Source: an uncultured Prevotellaceae bacterium (GTDB lineage Bacteria > Bacteroidota > Bacteroidia > Bacteroidales > Bacteroidaceae). Taken from it: a stretch of DNA of 64,000 nt. Positions 26,265-35,882 of the stretch are shown in pieces (the stretch's first letter is position 1; every line of letters begins with the position of its first letter). The position numbers were made by a program, and so were the translations under genes. The stretch is from contig CALEPV010000057.1 of the NCBI GenBank assembly GCA_937910905.1, positions 1 to 64,000 of the forward strand, read 5' to 3'. Under the pieces are notes generated by a model. The model saw only the letters and a program-made list of their open reading frames with translations. It did no database searches and was not told the DNA's origin.

Positions 26265-29222
26265 ATGCAAAACAAAGGATTTGTAAAAGTCTTCGCAGTT
26301 CTGCTGACACTTGTGTGCCTCTTCTATCTGAGCTTCTCATTCGTGACCCGCCACTACGATGGCAAGGCCGCTGAGATTGAGCAGACACAGGGTGAGGACG
26401 CTGCCAGAGTCTATCTCGACTCCATGGCCAACGACACCGTCTACATGGGTGTATGGACCCTCCGCGAGTGCCGCGAGATGGGTATCGGCCTCGGTCTGGA
26501 CCTCAAGGGAGGTATGAACGTGATTCTCGAAGTGTCCGTGCCCGACGTAGTGCGCGCACTTGCAGACAACTCGCAGGACGAGAACTTCAACAAGGCCATC
26601 GAGCAGGCTGCTGCCGAGACAGAGGCCGGAAATGGTCAGTTTATCCCACAATTCGTCAAGGCATACAAGGCACTTGCACCCGAGAGCCGTCTGGCCGAGC
26701 TCTTTGCTACGGCACAGATGCAGGGCAAGGTGAAGCCTACCAGCACCGACAGCGAGGTTCAAGCCGAGATTGAGGCTCGCGTGCAGGATGCTATCGACAA
26801 CTCGTTCAACGTGCTGCGTACACGTATCGACCGTTTCGGCGTGGTGCAGCCCAACATACAGGCACTGCAGGGACAGCAGGGCCGCATCATGGTCGAGCTG
26901 CCAGGCGTGAAGGAGCCAGAGCGCGTACGTAAGCTGCTGCAAGGTTCTGCCAACCTGGAGTTCTACGCTTGCTACCGTGCCACCGATGTGCTGCCCATCC
27001 TGTCCGACGTAAACCGCCAGCTGGCCGAGGCCACTGCTCCAGTAGCTGCCCTGCCTTCATTCGAAGGTGCCGAGACTGCTGCCGACAGCGCACGCATCCA
27101 GGCTCAGGCCGACAGCATCCAGCAGGCTGCCATCATGCAGAACAATCCTCTGTTTGCAATGCTCGACCCGACTATAGCACAGTACTACGGCGAGAACGGC
27201 TGCATCGTAGGTACAGCGCTGAAGCGCAACATGGCCGCCATCGACTCGCTGCTGGCTACCGAGGCTGCTCAGCGCGTACTGCCTAAGGACCTGCGCCTCT
27301 TCTGGGGCGCCAAGGCACGCGACAACAAGGACATGTACTACGAGCTCTACTGCATCAAGACCGACCGCAACGGACGCGCTCCGCTGTCGGGCGATGTAGT
27401 GACCGAGGCCAAGGATGAGTTCGACCAGTTCGGCCGTCCTTGCGTGACCATGAAGATGAACGAGGAGGGTGCACGCCTATGGGCACAGCTCACCGGCGAC
27501 AACGTAGGCCACCCCGTAGCCGTGGTGCTGGACAACTGCGTATACAGCTCACCTAACGTGCAGAACGCCATCACCGGCGGTAGCACCGAAATCACAGGTT
27601 CGTTCACCGTGACCGAGACCCGCGACCTGGCCAACGTGCTGAAGAGCGGTAAGATGCCTGCGCCCGCCAAGATTGTGAGCGAGGAAATCGTCGGTCCTAC
27701 ACTCGGACAGGAGTCCATCAATCAAGGTATGTGGAGCATGGTGCTGGCATTCGTGGCTCTGATGATCTACATGATTGTGATGTACGGCTTCATCCCCGGC
27801 ATGGTGGCCAACTGCGCACTGCTGTTCAACCTGTTCTTCACACTCGGCATCCTGACCAGCTTCCAGGCCGCACTGACCATGAGCGGTATAGCAGGTATGG
27901 TGCTGACACTGGGTATGGCTGTGGACGCCAACGTGCTCATCTACGAGCGTACTAAGGAAGAGCTCCGTGCCGGCAAGGGCCTATCCCTGGCACTGAAGGA
28001 CGGTTATGGCAATGCATTCAGCGCCATCATCGACTCCAACGTGACCAGCATCCTGACAGGTATCATCCTGTACAACTTCGGTACCGGTCCTATCAAGGGC
28101 TTCGCCACTACATATATTATAGGTATAGTCATCAGCTTCTTCACCGCTGTGTTCCTCACCCGCGTGGTGTACGACACAATGATTAGCAAGGGCAAGTGGC
28201 AGAACCTCACATTCACCACAGGCGTGAGCCGCAAGTTCCTCAGCGCTGCCAACTACAACTTCATGGGCAGCTACAAGCGCTCGTTCACTCTCTTTGGTAT
28301 CATCGCTGCACTGAGTATCGTACTGTGGGGCACGCGCGGCTTCTCCAAGAGCATCGACTTCACCGGCGGTCGCAACTACACCATTGTGTTCGACAAGGAC
28401 GTTGAGCCAGAGGAGGTGAATGCACTGCTTGCTACAGAGTTCGATGGTCAAGCCAAAGCCATCAAGACCACCGACACATCAGGCGAGCACATCCGTATCT
28501 CCACCAACTACCGCATCAACGAGAGCGGCACAGAGGTAGACAGCGAGATAGAGGAGAAACTGTTCAACATGCTACAGAACGCCGACCTCCTGTCCAAGGA
28601 CCTCACACTGGACCGCTTCATCAACCGCGACGACCGTGCCGGTGGTTCTATCATCAGCTCGCAGAAGGTTGGTCCGTCCATCGCATCCGACATCGTGAAG
28701 GGTGCTGTGATAAGCGTCATACTGGCACTGATCGTGATTTTCGTGTACATTCTGGTTCGCTTCCGCAACGTCGCCTTCTCCCTTGGTGCTATCACCGCAC
28801 TGGCCATCGACACCATCTTCATCCTTGGTGTGTTCAGCGCTTGCTGGGGCTGGATGCCATTCTCGCTCGAGATTGACCAGACCTTCATCGGTGCTCTGCT
28901 GACCTGTATCGGTTACTCTATCAACGATAAGGTGGTGGTGTTCGACCGTATCCGTGAGAACATCAACCTGTACCCGAAGCGCGACCGTCAGCAGCTGTTC
29001 AACCAGTCACTGAACAGCACACTGACCCGTACCATCAACACCTCAGTATCCACATTCATTGTGCTACTGTTCATCTTCGTGTTCGGTGGTGCCAGCATCA
29101 AGAGCTTCGCATTCGCAATGATACTCGGTGTCGTAATCGGTACCCTCACCTCAATGTTCATTGCTGCTCCTACCGCCTACCTGGTGATGGGGCGCAAGAT
29201 CAAGGAGGATGGTAAGGAGTAG
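26265..29222 (+). CDS. secDF: Protein translocase subunit SecDF (fused)
   Basis: A 985-residue fusion of SecD and SecF that uses the proton motive force to assist Sec-dependent export. The SecD part has one N-terminal helix, the LGLDLKGGMNVILEV motif, a large periplasmic P1 domain with NSFNVLRTRIDRFGVVQPNIQ, then GMVLTLGMAVDANVLIYERTKEELR in the transmembrane core. The SecF part begins near residue 640 with RKFLSAANYNFMG, has SKSIDFTGGRNYTI, and ends with GYSINDKVVVFDRIREN. Fusion is the norm in Bacteroidetes. It supplies the Sec step for all the signal-peptide proteins here. Single gene with its own promoter. Confidence 0.96.
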   Translation: MQNKGFVKVFAVLLTLVCLFYLSFSFVTRHYDGKAAEIEQTQGEDAARVYLDSMANDTVYMGVWTLRECREMGIGLGLDLKGGMNVILEVSVPDVVRALADNSQDENFNKAIEQAAAETEAGNGQFIPQFVKAYKALAPESRLAELFATAQMQGKVKPTSTDSEVQAEIEARVQDAIDNSFNVLRTRIDRFGVVQPNIQALQGQQGRIMVELPGVKEPERVRKLLQGSANLEFYACYRATDVLPILSDVNRQLAEATAPVAALPSFEGAETAADSARIQAQADSIQQAAIMQNNPLFAMLDPTIAQYYGENGCIVGTALKRNMAAIDSLLATEAAQRVLPKDLRLFWGAKARDNKDMYYELYCIKTDRNGRAPLSGDVVTEAKDEFDQFGRPCVTMKMNEEGARLWAQLTGDNVGHPVAVVLDNCVYSSPNVQNAITGGSTEITGSFTVTETRDLANVLKSGKMPAPAKIVSEEIVGPTLGQESINQGMWSMVLAFVALMIYMIVMYGFIPGMVANCALLFNLFFTLGILTSFQAALTMSGIAGMVLTLGMAVDANVLIYERTKEELRAGKGLSLALKDGYGNAFSAIIDSNVTSILTGIILYNFGTGPIKGFATTYIIGIVISFFTAVFLTRVVYDTMISKGKWQNLTFTTGVSRKFLSAANYNFMGSYKRSFTLFGIIAALSIVLWGTRGFSKSIDFTGGRNYTIVFDKDVEPEEVNALLATEFDGQAKAIKTTDTSGEHIRISTNYRINESGTEVDSEIEEKLFNMLQNADLLSKDLTLDRFINRDDRAGGSIISSQKVGPSIASDIVKGAVISVILALIVIFVYILVRFRNVAFSLGAITALAIDTIFILGVFSACWGWMPFSLEIDQTFIGALLTCIGYSINDKVVVFDRIRENINLYPKRDRQQLFNQSLNSTLTRTINTSVSTFIVLLFIFVFGGASIKSFAFAMILGVVIGTLTSMFIAAPTAYLVMGRKIKEDGKE

Positions 29223-29266
29223 TTCTCCGCCAGAGCCCAAGCATTAGGCACATACATCATAACGAC

Positions 29267-29328
29267 AGTCCAACGTGTTAGACAACCTTGTCTAACGTGT
29301 TGGACTGCGTTGTCTAACGCGTTAGACA
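29267..29328. repeat. Palindrome array, 3 units, 22-bp period, second sequence type
   Basis: Units at 29267, 29289 and 29311 with 4-bp spacers. The third, TGTCTAACGCGTTAGACA, is a perfect 18-bp palindrome; the first two differ at the centre and one arm. Period and unit size equal those of the GTTGCACCG-type arrays, but the sequence is unrelated. Confidence 0.75.
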
Positions 29329-29337
29329 CCATCCGTA

Positions 29338-29451
29338 AATAGCACATCTGCAAATGGTAAATGGTATGACCTCAGCGGCCGTCCTGTGCCCTGCAGCCAA
29401 CGTCACAAGAGAATAATGATACACCACCGGCAGAAATTCTTGCTGCAATAG
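29338..29451 (+). pseudogene. Remnant of a T9SS-type C-terminal sorting tail
   Basis: The plus frame reads NSTSANGKWYDLSGRPVP and then an unrelated sequence to a TAG at 29449-29451. The YDLSGRPV part matches the tails of the secreted proteins in the locus at 50-62 kb. The GIYIxNGKK end is missing, presumably after a frameshift, and no upstream coding region remains. Confidence 0.45.
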
Positions 29452-29474
29452 TCCGTCATGTGCCTCAGATACTG

Positions 29475-29482
29475 TAACTTTG
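29475..29482 (+). promoter_or_regulatory. Possible -7 element next to the GH3 start codon
   Basis: TAACTTTG fits TAnnTTTG but ends only 8 nt before the ATG at 29491, implying a nearly leaderless mRNA if used. No -33 element is evident. Confidence 0.35.
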
Positions 29483-29490
29483 TCCCAACT

Positions 29491-31881
29491 ATGAAACTCA
29501 ATCACATTACATACATGCTGGGCATCGCCGCAGCGATGATAGGACTCAGCGCACACAGCGAGGCGGCAGCGCAGACGCGCGCCATTGCCGAGGACAAGGG
29601 CGTGGAGGCGCAGGTGGAGCAGCTGCTGGGCCGCCTCACGCTCGACGAGAAGATAGGTCAGATGTGCGAGCTGACGATAGATGTCATCACCGACCAGAGT
29701 GTGAGGGACGGCTTCGCCTTCAACGAGGAAGCGCTGGACAAGGTGTTCAGGAAGTACAAGGTAGGCTCGATACTGAACGTACCGAAGAGCGTAGCACAAC
29801 GTCCTGCCGAGTGGGCGCGCATCATACGGCGGCTAAACGAGCTGTCGATGGAAGCCTGCAGTGGTGTGCCGCAGATATACGGTGTGGATCAGATACACGG
29901 TGCATCCTACACTTGGGGCGGCACCCTCTTCCCGCAGGAGATAGGGCAGGCCGCATCATTCAACCGCGCCATACCACGCCGCGTCAGCGAGATTTCGGCA
30001 TACGAGAGCCGCGCCTGCCTCATACCTTGGGTATATTCGCCTGTTATGGACCTGGCACGCCTGCCGCTGTGGAGCCGTATGTGGGAGAGCTACGGCGAGG
30101 ATGTGCTGCTCAACGCGGCTATGGCACGTGAGGCTGTGCAAGGCTATCAGGGCGACGACCCTAACCATATAGGTCCACACAGCGTGGCGGCCTGCCTGAA
30201 GCACTATATGGCTTACGGCGCCTCACGCTCCGGCAAGGACCGCACACCGAGCTACGTCACGCGCCGCGAGCTGCGCGAGAAGTTCTTTCAACCATTCCGT
30301 GCAGCAATCGAAGCAGGCGCGTTGAGTCTGATGGTCAACTCGTCCAACAACGACGGCGAGCCTTTCCACGCCAGCTACGAGCTGCTCACCACCTGGCTCA
30401 AGGACGAGCTGGGATGGGATGGCATGATAGTCACCGACTGGGCCGACATCAACAACCTCTGCGAGCGCGACCATGTGGCCGCCACGAAGAAGGATGCCAT
30501 CTGCATGGCCATCAACGCGGGCATTGACATGTCGATGGTGCCTTACGAGGTGGAGTTCTGCGACCTGCTGCGCGAGCTGGTCGATGAGGGTCGCGTCAAG
30601 CAGAGCCGCATTGACGACGCCGTGCGCCGAGTGCTGCGACTGAAGGTGCGCCTGGGCTTGACCGACAAAGCCACATGGGACTTCACGCCCGACCAGCTGG
30701 CAGCCCGCTTCCCCGACTTCGCCAGCCCTGCCATCGCTGTCGAAGCTACAGCGATGGCAGAGGAGTGCATGGTGCTGCTACGCAACGACAACGTTGGCGG
30801 CACGCCTGTGCTGCCACTGCGCGAAGGCACGCGCCTACTCGTATGCGGTCCCAATGCGGACAACCTGCGAGGGCAGAACGGCGGCTGGACCTACACCTGG
30901 CAGGGCGACAAGACCAACGTCCTCGCTCCACAGATGGGTGATTACAAGACTCTTGCCGCCGCGCTGAAGGAGCGTTTCGGCGAGGAGCATGTGCAGCTGG
31001 TGGAGGCTGTGCGCTGGAGCAAGGACAACTTCGACCGCGATGAAGCAGTAGATATAGACGGAGCGGTAGCGGCGGCTGGCGATGCGGATGTCATCATAGC
31101 CTGCCTGGGTGAGAACTCCTACTGCGAGACACCAGGCAACATCGACGACCTGGCCATCAGTCCCAACCAGCAACAGCTCGTGCAGGCGCTGGCCGCAACG
31201 GGCAAGCCCATAGTGCTGGTGCTGGCCGAGGGCCGTCCGCGCCTCATAACCGACATAGAGCCGCTTTGCGCGGCCACGGTACAGACCTTCCTACCGAGCA
31301 ACTACGGCGGTCCGGCACTGGCACGTCTGCTCGCTGGCGACACCAACTTCAGCGGCCGACTGCCCTACACCTACCCCAAGCATCCAGGCAGCCTCGTGAC
31401 CTACGACTATAAGCCCTGCGAGAACCGGGGGCAGATGGACGGCAACTATAACTACGATGCCGTGATGGACGCGCTCTACCCATTCGGCCACGGGCTGTCT
31501 TACACCACCTTCGAGTACTCCGGCCTGCAAGCCGACAAGACCGCATTCACAGCCACGGACAGCATCACCTTCAGCGTCGATGTGCGCAACAGCGGCAACC
31601 GTGCGGGAAGTGAGGCCGTACTGCTCTACGCCAGCGACCTCGTGGCAACGCTCACGCCCGACAACCGACGCCTGCGCGCTTTCACCAAACTCTCGCTACA
31701 GCCGGGCGAGCGGCAGACCGTGCGACTGACCATCGCGGCTAAGGACCTTGCCTTCGTGGGAGCCGACCTGCGCTGGCGACTTGAGGAGGGAGAGTTTCTC
31801 TTCGCCGTGGGCGAACAAAACCTAAAGCTCAACTGTACCGCTACCAAGGTCTGGGACACACCAAATCAATTGGACAATTGA
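29491..31881 (+). CDS. Glycoside hydrolase family 3 (beta-glucosidase-like)
   Basis: A 796-residue secreted enzyme: signal peptide to about residue 26 (AAAQ), N-terminal TIM-barrel domain with the family nucleophile Asp316 in MIVTDWADI and the substrate-binding KHYMAYGASRSGKDR, a second alpha/beta domain (VLLRNDNVGG...CGPNADNLRGQNGGWTYTWQG) and a C-terminal fibronectin-III-like domain. This is the BglX-like exo-beta-glucosidase layout, releasing glucose from beta-linked oligosaccharides in the periplasm. It could finish degradation of beta-1,3-gluco-oligosaccharides from the locus at 45-64 kb, but it lies 13 kb away and linkage is inference. The ATG at 29491 gives the proper signal peptide. 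Its stop codon lies within an 8-bp tandem repeat. Confidence 0.93.
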   Translation: MKLNHITYMLGIAAAMIGLSAHSEAAAQTRAIAEDKGVEAQVEQLLGRLTLDEKIGQMCELTIDVITDQSVRDGFAFNEEALDKVFRKYKVGSILNVPKSVAQRPAEWARIIRRLNELSMEACSGVPQIYGVDQIHGASYTWGGTLFPQEIGQAASFNRAIPRRVSEISAYESRACLIPWVYSPVMDLARLPLWSRMWESYGEDVLLNAAMAREAVQGYQGDDPNHIGPHSVAACLKHYMAYGASRSGKDRTPSYVTRRELREKFFQPFRAAIEAGALSLMVNSSNNDGEPFHASYELLTTWLKDELGWDGMIVTDWADINNLCERDHVAATKKDAICMAINAGIDMSMVPYEVEFCDLLRELVDEGRVKQSRIDDAVRRVLRLKVRLGLTDKATWDFTPDQLAARFPDFASPAIAVEATAMAEECMVLLRNDNVGGTPVLPLREGTRLLVCGPNADNLRGQNGGWTYTWQGDKTNVLAPQMGDYKTLAAALKERFGEEHVQLVEAVRWSKDNFDRDEAVDIDGAVAAAGDADVIIACLGENSYCETPGNIDDLAISPNQQQLVQALAATGKPIVLVLAEGRPRLITDIEPLCAATVQTFLPSNYGGPALARLLAGDTNFSGRLPYTYPKHPGSLVTYDYKPCENRGQMDGNYNYDAVMDALYPFGHGLSYTTFEYSGLQADKTAFTATDSITFSVDVRNSGNRAGSEAVLLYASDLVATLTPDNRRLRAFTKLSLQPGERQTVRLTIAAKDLAFVGADLRWRLEEGEFLFAVGEQNLKLNCTATKVWDTPNQLDN

Positions 31882-31906
31882 ACAATTGGACAATTGGACA
31901 ATTAAA
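31867..31906. repeat. 8-bp tandem repeat CAATTGGA
   Basis: Five units start at 31867, 31875, 31883, 31891 and 31899 (CAATTGGA, one CAATTGAA, last incomplete). The second unit supplies the GH3 stop codon, so the last residues QLDN come from the repeat. Confidence 0.75.
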
Positions 31907-31971
31907 GCGCTCGGACCACGCTGGGCCCGAAGGGGTCTTGACACTTCAAGAATTTGGCATTAGGCCGTAGG

Positions 31972-32922
31972 CTATTCGGAGACGGGGGAATAGTCGGCCG
32001 ACGATGGTTGGGCGATGTTGCGCGGGTGATGCTGTAGGATCTCCTCGCGCAGCTGTGTGCGATCCAGATGCATGTACAGCTGGGTGGTGCCTATACTCTC
32101 GTGACCCAGCATGGCTTGTATGGCGCGCAGGTTGGCTCCGCCCTCCAGCAGATGGGTGGCAAAGCTGTGACGGAAGGTGTGGGGGCTGATAGTCTGGCGC
32201 ATACCGAGCTGGATGGTGAGCTGCTTGATGATGTGGAACACCGTGATGCGCGAGAGGGCTGTGCCGCGACGTATGCTGACGAACACGAAGTCCTCGTGCG
32301 CGGGGTGTATGCGTATCTGAGCGCGGTCGTCATACCACGCCTGTAGCTCCATCACGGCACGCGGCGACATGGGCACGAGCCGCTCCTTGCGCCCCTTGCC
32401 GTGCACACGCAGGAAGCCATCGTCTATGAACACATCGCTCATCCTCAGTCCGCACAGCTCGCTCACTCGCAGGCCGCACGAGTAGAGAGTCTCCAGTATG
32501 GCGCGGTCACGACGGCCCTCAGCCTTCTCCTGGTCGATGGCTGCTATCATCGCATCTATTTCCTCCAGCGACAGCACGTCGGGCAGATGGTGGCCGCGGG
32601 CCGGCGAGTCGAGCAGCTCCGTGGGGTCGGACTCCAGCTCGTGCTCCAGCTCCAGGAACTTGTAGAATGCGTGCACGCCCGACAATATGCGTGCTATGCT
32701 GCGTGGCGAGATGCCCATGTCGTAGAGCGTTGCCACGAAGGTCTGCAACTGCTCCAGCGTCACCGTGCGGAAGTCTATGCCCTCGGCATCGTAGTAGTCC
32801 GTCAGTTTCTGCAGGTCGCGCACATAAGCATCCAGCGTATTGTCGGTGAAGGCACGCTCCAACCGCAGGTACTGGATGTAGCGCCGCATTATGGCCGCCG
32901 GCACACAACTCTTATTGTCCAT
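31972..32922 (-). CDS. xerD: Site-specific tyrosine recombinase XerD
   Basis: A 316-residue recombinase that with XerC resolves chromosome dimers at dif. The N-terminal SAM-like domain (residues 8-95) precedes a catalytic domain with the full R-K-H-R-H-Y set: Arg152 (GLRVSELCGLR), Lys176 (HGKGRKER), His248 and Arg251 (HTFRHSFATHLLEGG), His274 (LGHESIGTT) and Tyr283. No other mobile-element gene is adjacent, and length and context fit the housekeeping enzyme. Its start overlaps the end of the upstream MG2-type gene by 11 nt. Confidence 0.9.
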   Translation of the reverse strand: MDNKSCVPAAIMRRYIQYLRLERAFTDNTLDAYVRDLQKLTDYYDAEGIDFRTVTLEQLQTFVATLYDMGISPRSIARILSGVHAFYKFLELEHELESDPTELLDSPARGHHLPDVLSLEEIDAMIAAIDQEKAEGRRDRAILETLYSCGLRVSELCGLRMSDVFIDDGFLRVHGKGRKERLVPMSPRAVMELQAWYDDRAQIRIHPAHEDFVFVSIRRGTALSRITVFHIIKQLTIQLGMRQTISPHTFRHSFATHLLEGGANLRAIQAMLGHESIGTTQLYMHLDRTQLREEILQHHPRNIAQPSSADYSPVSE

Positions 32923-35767
32923 CTGTGAGGTTTGAGTTTATGAGGAATAAGGTTTGAGGAGAGAGCAACTGGCCGGTGGCGGACTGGCCTTCGGCGCTAA
33001 TGGAGAGGGTGCTGGGTCGGCTGCCGTTGTAGAACTGGATGTGGGCGGAGCCTGCAGCATCGAGCCGGAGGGCGGGGTTCCAATAGAGGGTGCGGCGATG
33101 GTCGGTGGGCTGCGGGGGCGTCTGACGGCTGTAGTCGGGGCAGTAGAACTCGTCGGGGGCTGTGAAGCCCGGCAGGATGTAGCGGCGGTCGCGGTAGGTC
33201 ATGCGCTGTCCTTCATCGGGGTAGCGCTGGAGGTTGACGGTGACGGTGGGTTGGTTGTCCTGACGGTAGGAGCGGTTGCCCTCGAGACGCGGAATGTAGT
33301 CGGTGTAGACGCTGATGCGGTCCAGGTTGTAGAGGTAGTTGTATGTGTTGAGGACTGTGGGCGAGTGGGTGAAGGTGGAGTTGTGCCCATCGTAGCGCTC
33401 CTCAAGGTTGTAGTTGCGCTCCATGTTCATGTCGCCGATGTAGTTGCGGGATATGTACTGTATGAAATCGCTGCCGCCCACGAACCACGCGGTCATAAAG
33501 CCGGCATCGGACACCTCGTTGAAGGCGGCGTAGGCATCGCGCACGATGGCGGGCTTGGTGATGTCGAAGTGGCGCAGGCCAGTGTGACGGCCATGCACCT
33601 GCACCTCCTGCAGGGTGTGGGCCTTGGCTGCATCGGCAGCTGCCCAGGCGAAGTCGTCCTGCAGGCTCATGCCTTTGGGTGCGGCGGTGATCTGTGCCTG
33701 ATAGTAGTCGTAGGGCTTGACGAAGCGCGGATAGGGGAAGGACAGCCGCACATAGAACTCCGGGTACTCCTCTTCCTCAGCATCCACCCAGCGGTGCTGG
33801 TAGCCCTCTGCCCATTCGGTGGTGTCGCTGGCAGCGAGGAAGAACACACAGTAGCCGCCTATGTTGGGCGTGTTGATACGGAAGTTGCCGTTGCGGGTCT
33901 CGACATCGCCCTCGATGGTGGGGCTGCCCTCCTGCGCGAACTCAGCGTGCACGCGCACCTCGTGCTTCAGATTGCCCATGTTCTCGTAGTAGGCCTCGCG
34001 CGCCACCGAGCCGGTGACGCGGAACGTGCCTCGCGGCACGATGTCCTTCTTCGAGCTGGCCACTGCGTCGGCAAACAGGTCGTCGTTGCTGAACGAGCCC
34101 TCGTCCTGAGCGCGGGCATAGTTGCTTGAGTCCTCGATGTCCTCCACCCCATTATCGGTGGTGCCGGCCGTCATAAACGCTTCGTGGAGAGCCTCGTCCT
34201 GCTCGCGCAGGATGTCGCGTTTCTTCTTCGGTTCGTAGCGGTACACCGTTCCTGTCAGCACCTGGGTGTACTCGGCCGGATGGCTGAGCACGAAGGCCTT
34301 GGGCGTGGCCATGGTGAGCCAGTTGAAGCGCCTCCAGCCCTGGGTCATCATCAGCAGGTCGAGACCGCGGCGGTGCTCGTCGTCATCGCTCTCAAAAAAC
34401 CACTCCGGCTGCGGCACGAAACCGCGTATCTCGCTGGCCAGCAGCATCTCGGTGAGTATGGTGCTTGAGTCGTAGGTGTAGTCCTGCAGCGTGGCGTTGC
34501 GCACAGCCATGCTAATCAGCGTGCCGGCATCTGCGCTGTCGGCCTGCAGGTCGAGGCTCACGGCCTCGTAGGGTTCGTAGACGCTCTTCGCGCCCTGCAC
34601 CGCAAGTTGGTGTCCATGCTGGTCGGAGCTTACAAAGAACAGGCGGTCTGCCCAGACGCAACCCGTGCTGTCGAAGACCGTCACCTGGTTGACGCCCGGC
34701 TTCAGTGCGGCACCAGGAATAACACACGATGCGGCAGGCTGGTAGCGTTCCACTACGCCCTCGTGCATGATGGTCATGCCCAGCGACCGCTCTGCTGCTA
34801 TGCCGCGAGACTGAATGCTGAATGTCCAGTCGCCGGCCTGACGGTCCACGTGCAGGGCCACGCCGCTGACGGATATGTCCTTAAGCCGCACCTCGGCAGT
34901 GCCAGTACGGAGAGTGTCGCTGCTGGTGAACACGGCGCGGTAGCTGTGCCCCTCCTGCGGAGTGAAGGCCACGGTGCTGCGGCCGCGGTGCTCGGTGGTG
35001 GCCGAGGCTACGGGATGGCCGTCGTCGTAGACCACCAGCGTGCCGTCCAGCCACATGCCCTCCTTCGTAGCAGCCTCGAATGCCACATAGCACTCTACTC
35101 CAGCCACCAGACGGCCACCCTCAGGGAAGCAGCTCAGCACGGGTTTGGCAGCATCAGGGTCCTCCTTCAGCTCGCGCCGCAGCGGGCGCAGCGTCATGTC
35201 GTGAAAGAACTCGCCTGCCTGCTTCGGGCGGTCGTACACGGGGAACACGCGGCTATACAGTTTGTCGTAGTCGCGATAGTACTCCTTGGCAAGGCCGCGA
35301 GTAAAAAACCACTGCTCGGCATTGGCCGTGTGCGGATGCTCGTAGGCACCCCAGTTGAGCTGCCAGCGCGTGTAGGCCCGCAGCTCGAAGTAGCCGGCAT
35401 AGAGGGCTGTGTCGTTGAGCGATATGTTACCGTAGCCGCGTCCGTTCTTCATCTCTATCAGCTGGCGCTCCACTAGGAAGCCGTCGTTGTTGAGCAGCTC
35501 CACGTAGAGCACGCGGCTGATGTTGGACGGAAGATCCTTGTCGGTGCGGCGTGTGTAGGCGGCGAACCAGATTGTGTCGCCCAGGAAGTAGCTGGTGTTG
35601 TCCATGTGCAGGTACACTTTCTCCTGCGGTATGGCCTCGCCGAAGCGTGTCAGACGGTCGGCCCAGCTGTCCAGCGTGGCGGATTGGCCGGTAGTTTCAG
35701 TTTGAGCCACAGCTGTACTGCCGGCACCACATATAATAGTGTATAATACAACTAATAGGCGTTTCAT
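32912..35767 (-). CDS. Large MG2-domain outer-membrane-associated protein
   Basis: A 951-residue exported protein (signal peptide to about residue 22, GSTAVAQ). The first part, EKVYLHMDNTSYFLGDTIWFAAYTRR...SRVLYVELLNNDGFLVERQLIEMKNGRGYGNISL, is the macroglobulin MG2-type domain of large Bacteroidetes surface proteins; further beta-sandwich domains follow, and the C-terminal third (VHGRHTGLRHFDITKPAIVRDAYAAFNEVSDAG, RISVYTDYIPR) resembles a TonB-receptor plug-like region without a barrel. Function is unknown; relatives are often annotated only as MG2 or plug-like proteins. It is divergent from glmM and overlaps xerD by 11 nt, so the two are probably co-transcribed. Confidence 0.75.
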   Translation of the reverse strand: MKRLLVVLYTIICGAGSTAVAQTETTGQSATLDSWADRLTRFGEAIPQEKVYLHMDNTSYFLGDTIWFAAYTRRTDKDLPSNISRVLYVELLNNDGFLVERQLIEMKNGRGYGNISLNDTALYAGYFELRAYTRWQLNWGAYEHPHTANAEQWFFTRGLAKEYYRDYDKLYSRVFPVYDRPKQAGEFFHDMTLRPLRRELKEDPDAAKPVLSCFPEGGRLVAGVECYVAFEAATKEGMWLDGTLVVYDDGHPVASATTEHRGRSTVAFTPQEGHSYRAVFTSSDTLRTGTAEVRLKDISVSGVALHVDRQAGDWTFSIQSRGIAAERSLGMTIMHEGVVERYQPAASCVIPGAALKPGVNQVTVFDSTGCVWADRLFFVSSDQHGHQLAVQGAKSVYEPYEAVSLDLQADSADAGTLISMAVRNATLQDYTYDSSTILTEMLLASEIRGFVPQPEWFFESDDDEHRRGLDLLMMTQGWRRFNWLTMATPKAFVLSHPAEYTQVLTGTVYRYEPKKKRDILREQDEALHEAFMTAGTTDNGVEDIEDSSNYARAQDEGSFSNDDLFADAVASSKKDIVPRGTFRVTGSVAREAYYENMGNLKHEVRVHAEFAQEGSPTIEGDVETRNGNFRINTPNIGGYCVFFLAASDTTEWAEGYQHRWVDAEEEEYPEFYVRLSFPYPRFVKPYDYYQAQITAAPKGMSLQDDFAWAAADAAKAHTLQEVQVHGRHTGLRHFDITKPAIVRDAYAAFNEVSDAGFMTAWFVGGSDFIQYISRNYIGDMNMERNYNLEERYDGHNSTFTHSPTVLNTYNYLYNLDRISVYTDYIPRLEGNRSYRQDNQPTVTVNLQRYPDEGQRMTYRDRRYILPGFTAPDEFYCPDYSRQTPPQPTDHRRTLYWNPALRLDAAGSAHIQFYNGSRPSTLSISAEGQSATGQLLSPQTLFLINSNLTDGQ

Positions 35768-35771
35768 GCAG

Positions 35772-35779
35772 CAAAGGTA
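35772..35779 (-). promoter_or_regulatory. -7 element of the MG2-type gene
   Basis: Minus strand TACCTTTG, only 4 nt before the ATG at 35767, again implying a very short leader. Confidence 0.45.
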
Positions 35780-35792
35780 GATATTATTTGAG

Positions 35793-35831
35793 TACCTTTG
35801 TGCTGTGATACACATTTGTTTTGTACATTTG
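35793..35831 (+). promoter_or_regulatory. glmM promoter region
   Basis: Two plus-strand -7 matches, TACCTTTG (35793-35800) and TACATTTG (35824-35831). The second gives a 45-nt leader to the ATG at 35883, and the TTTG of the first (35797-35800) could serve as its -33 element with a 23-nt spacer. Confidence 0.5.
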
Positions 35832-35882
35832 CGGCATCATCGTGCAAACAGACTAACACTTAACTCACAAACCGATACCGCT

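Noticed and set aside
29491..31881. GH3 gene as part of the beta-1,3-glucan locus
   Set aside because: It is 13 kb from the locus with housekeeping genes between and lacks the shared CTCACTTT operator; only a functional link is possible.
31972..32922. XerD-like recombinase considered as a marker of an integrated mobile element
   Set aside because: No other mobile-element genes, att sites or composition change are seen; the sequence fits the housekeeping dimer-resolution enzyme.
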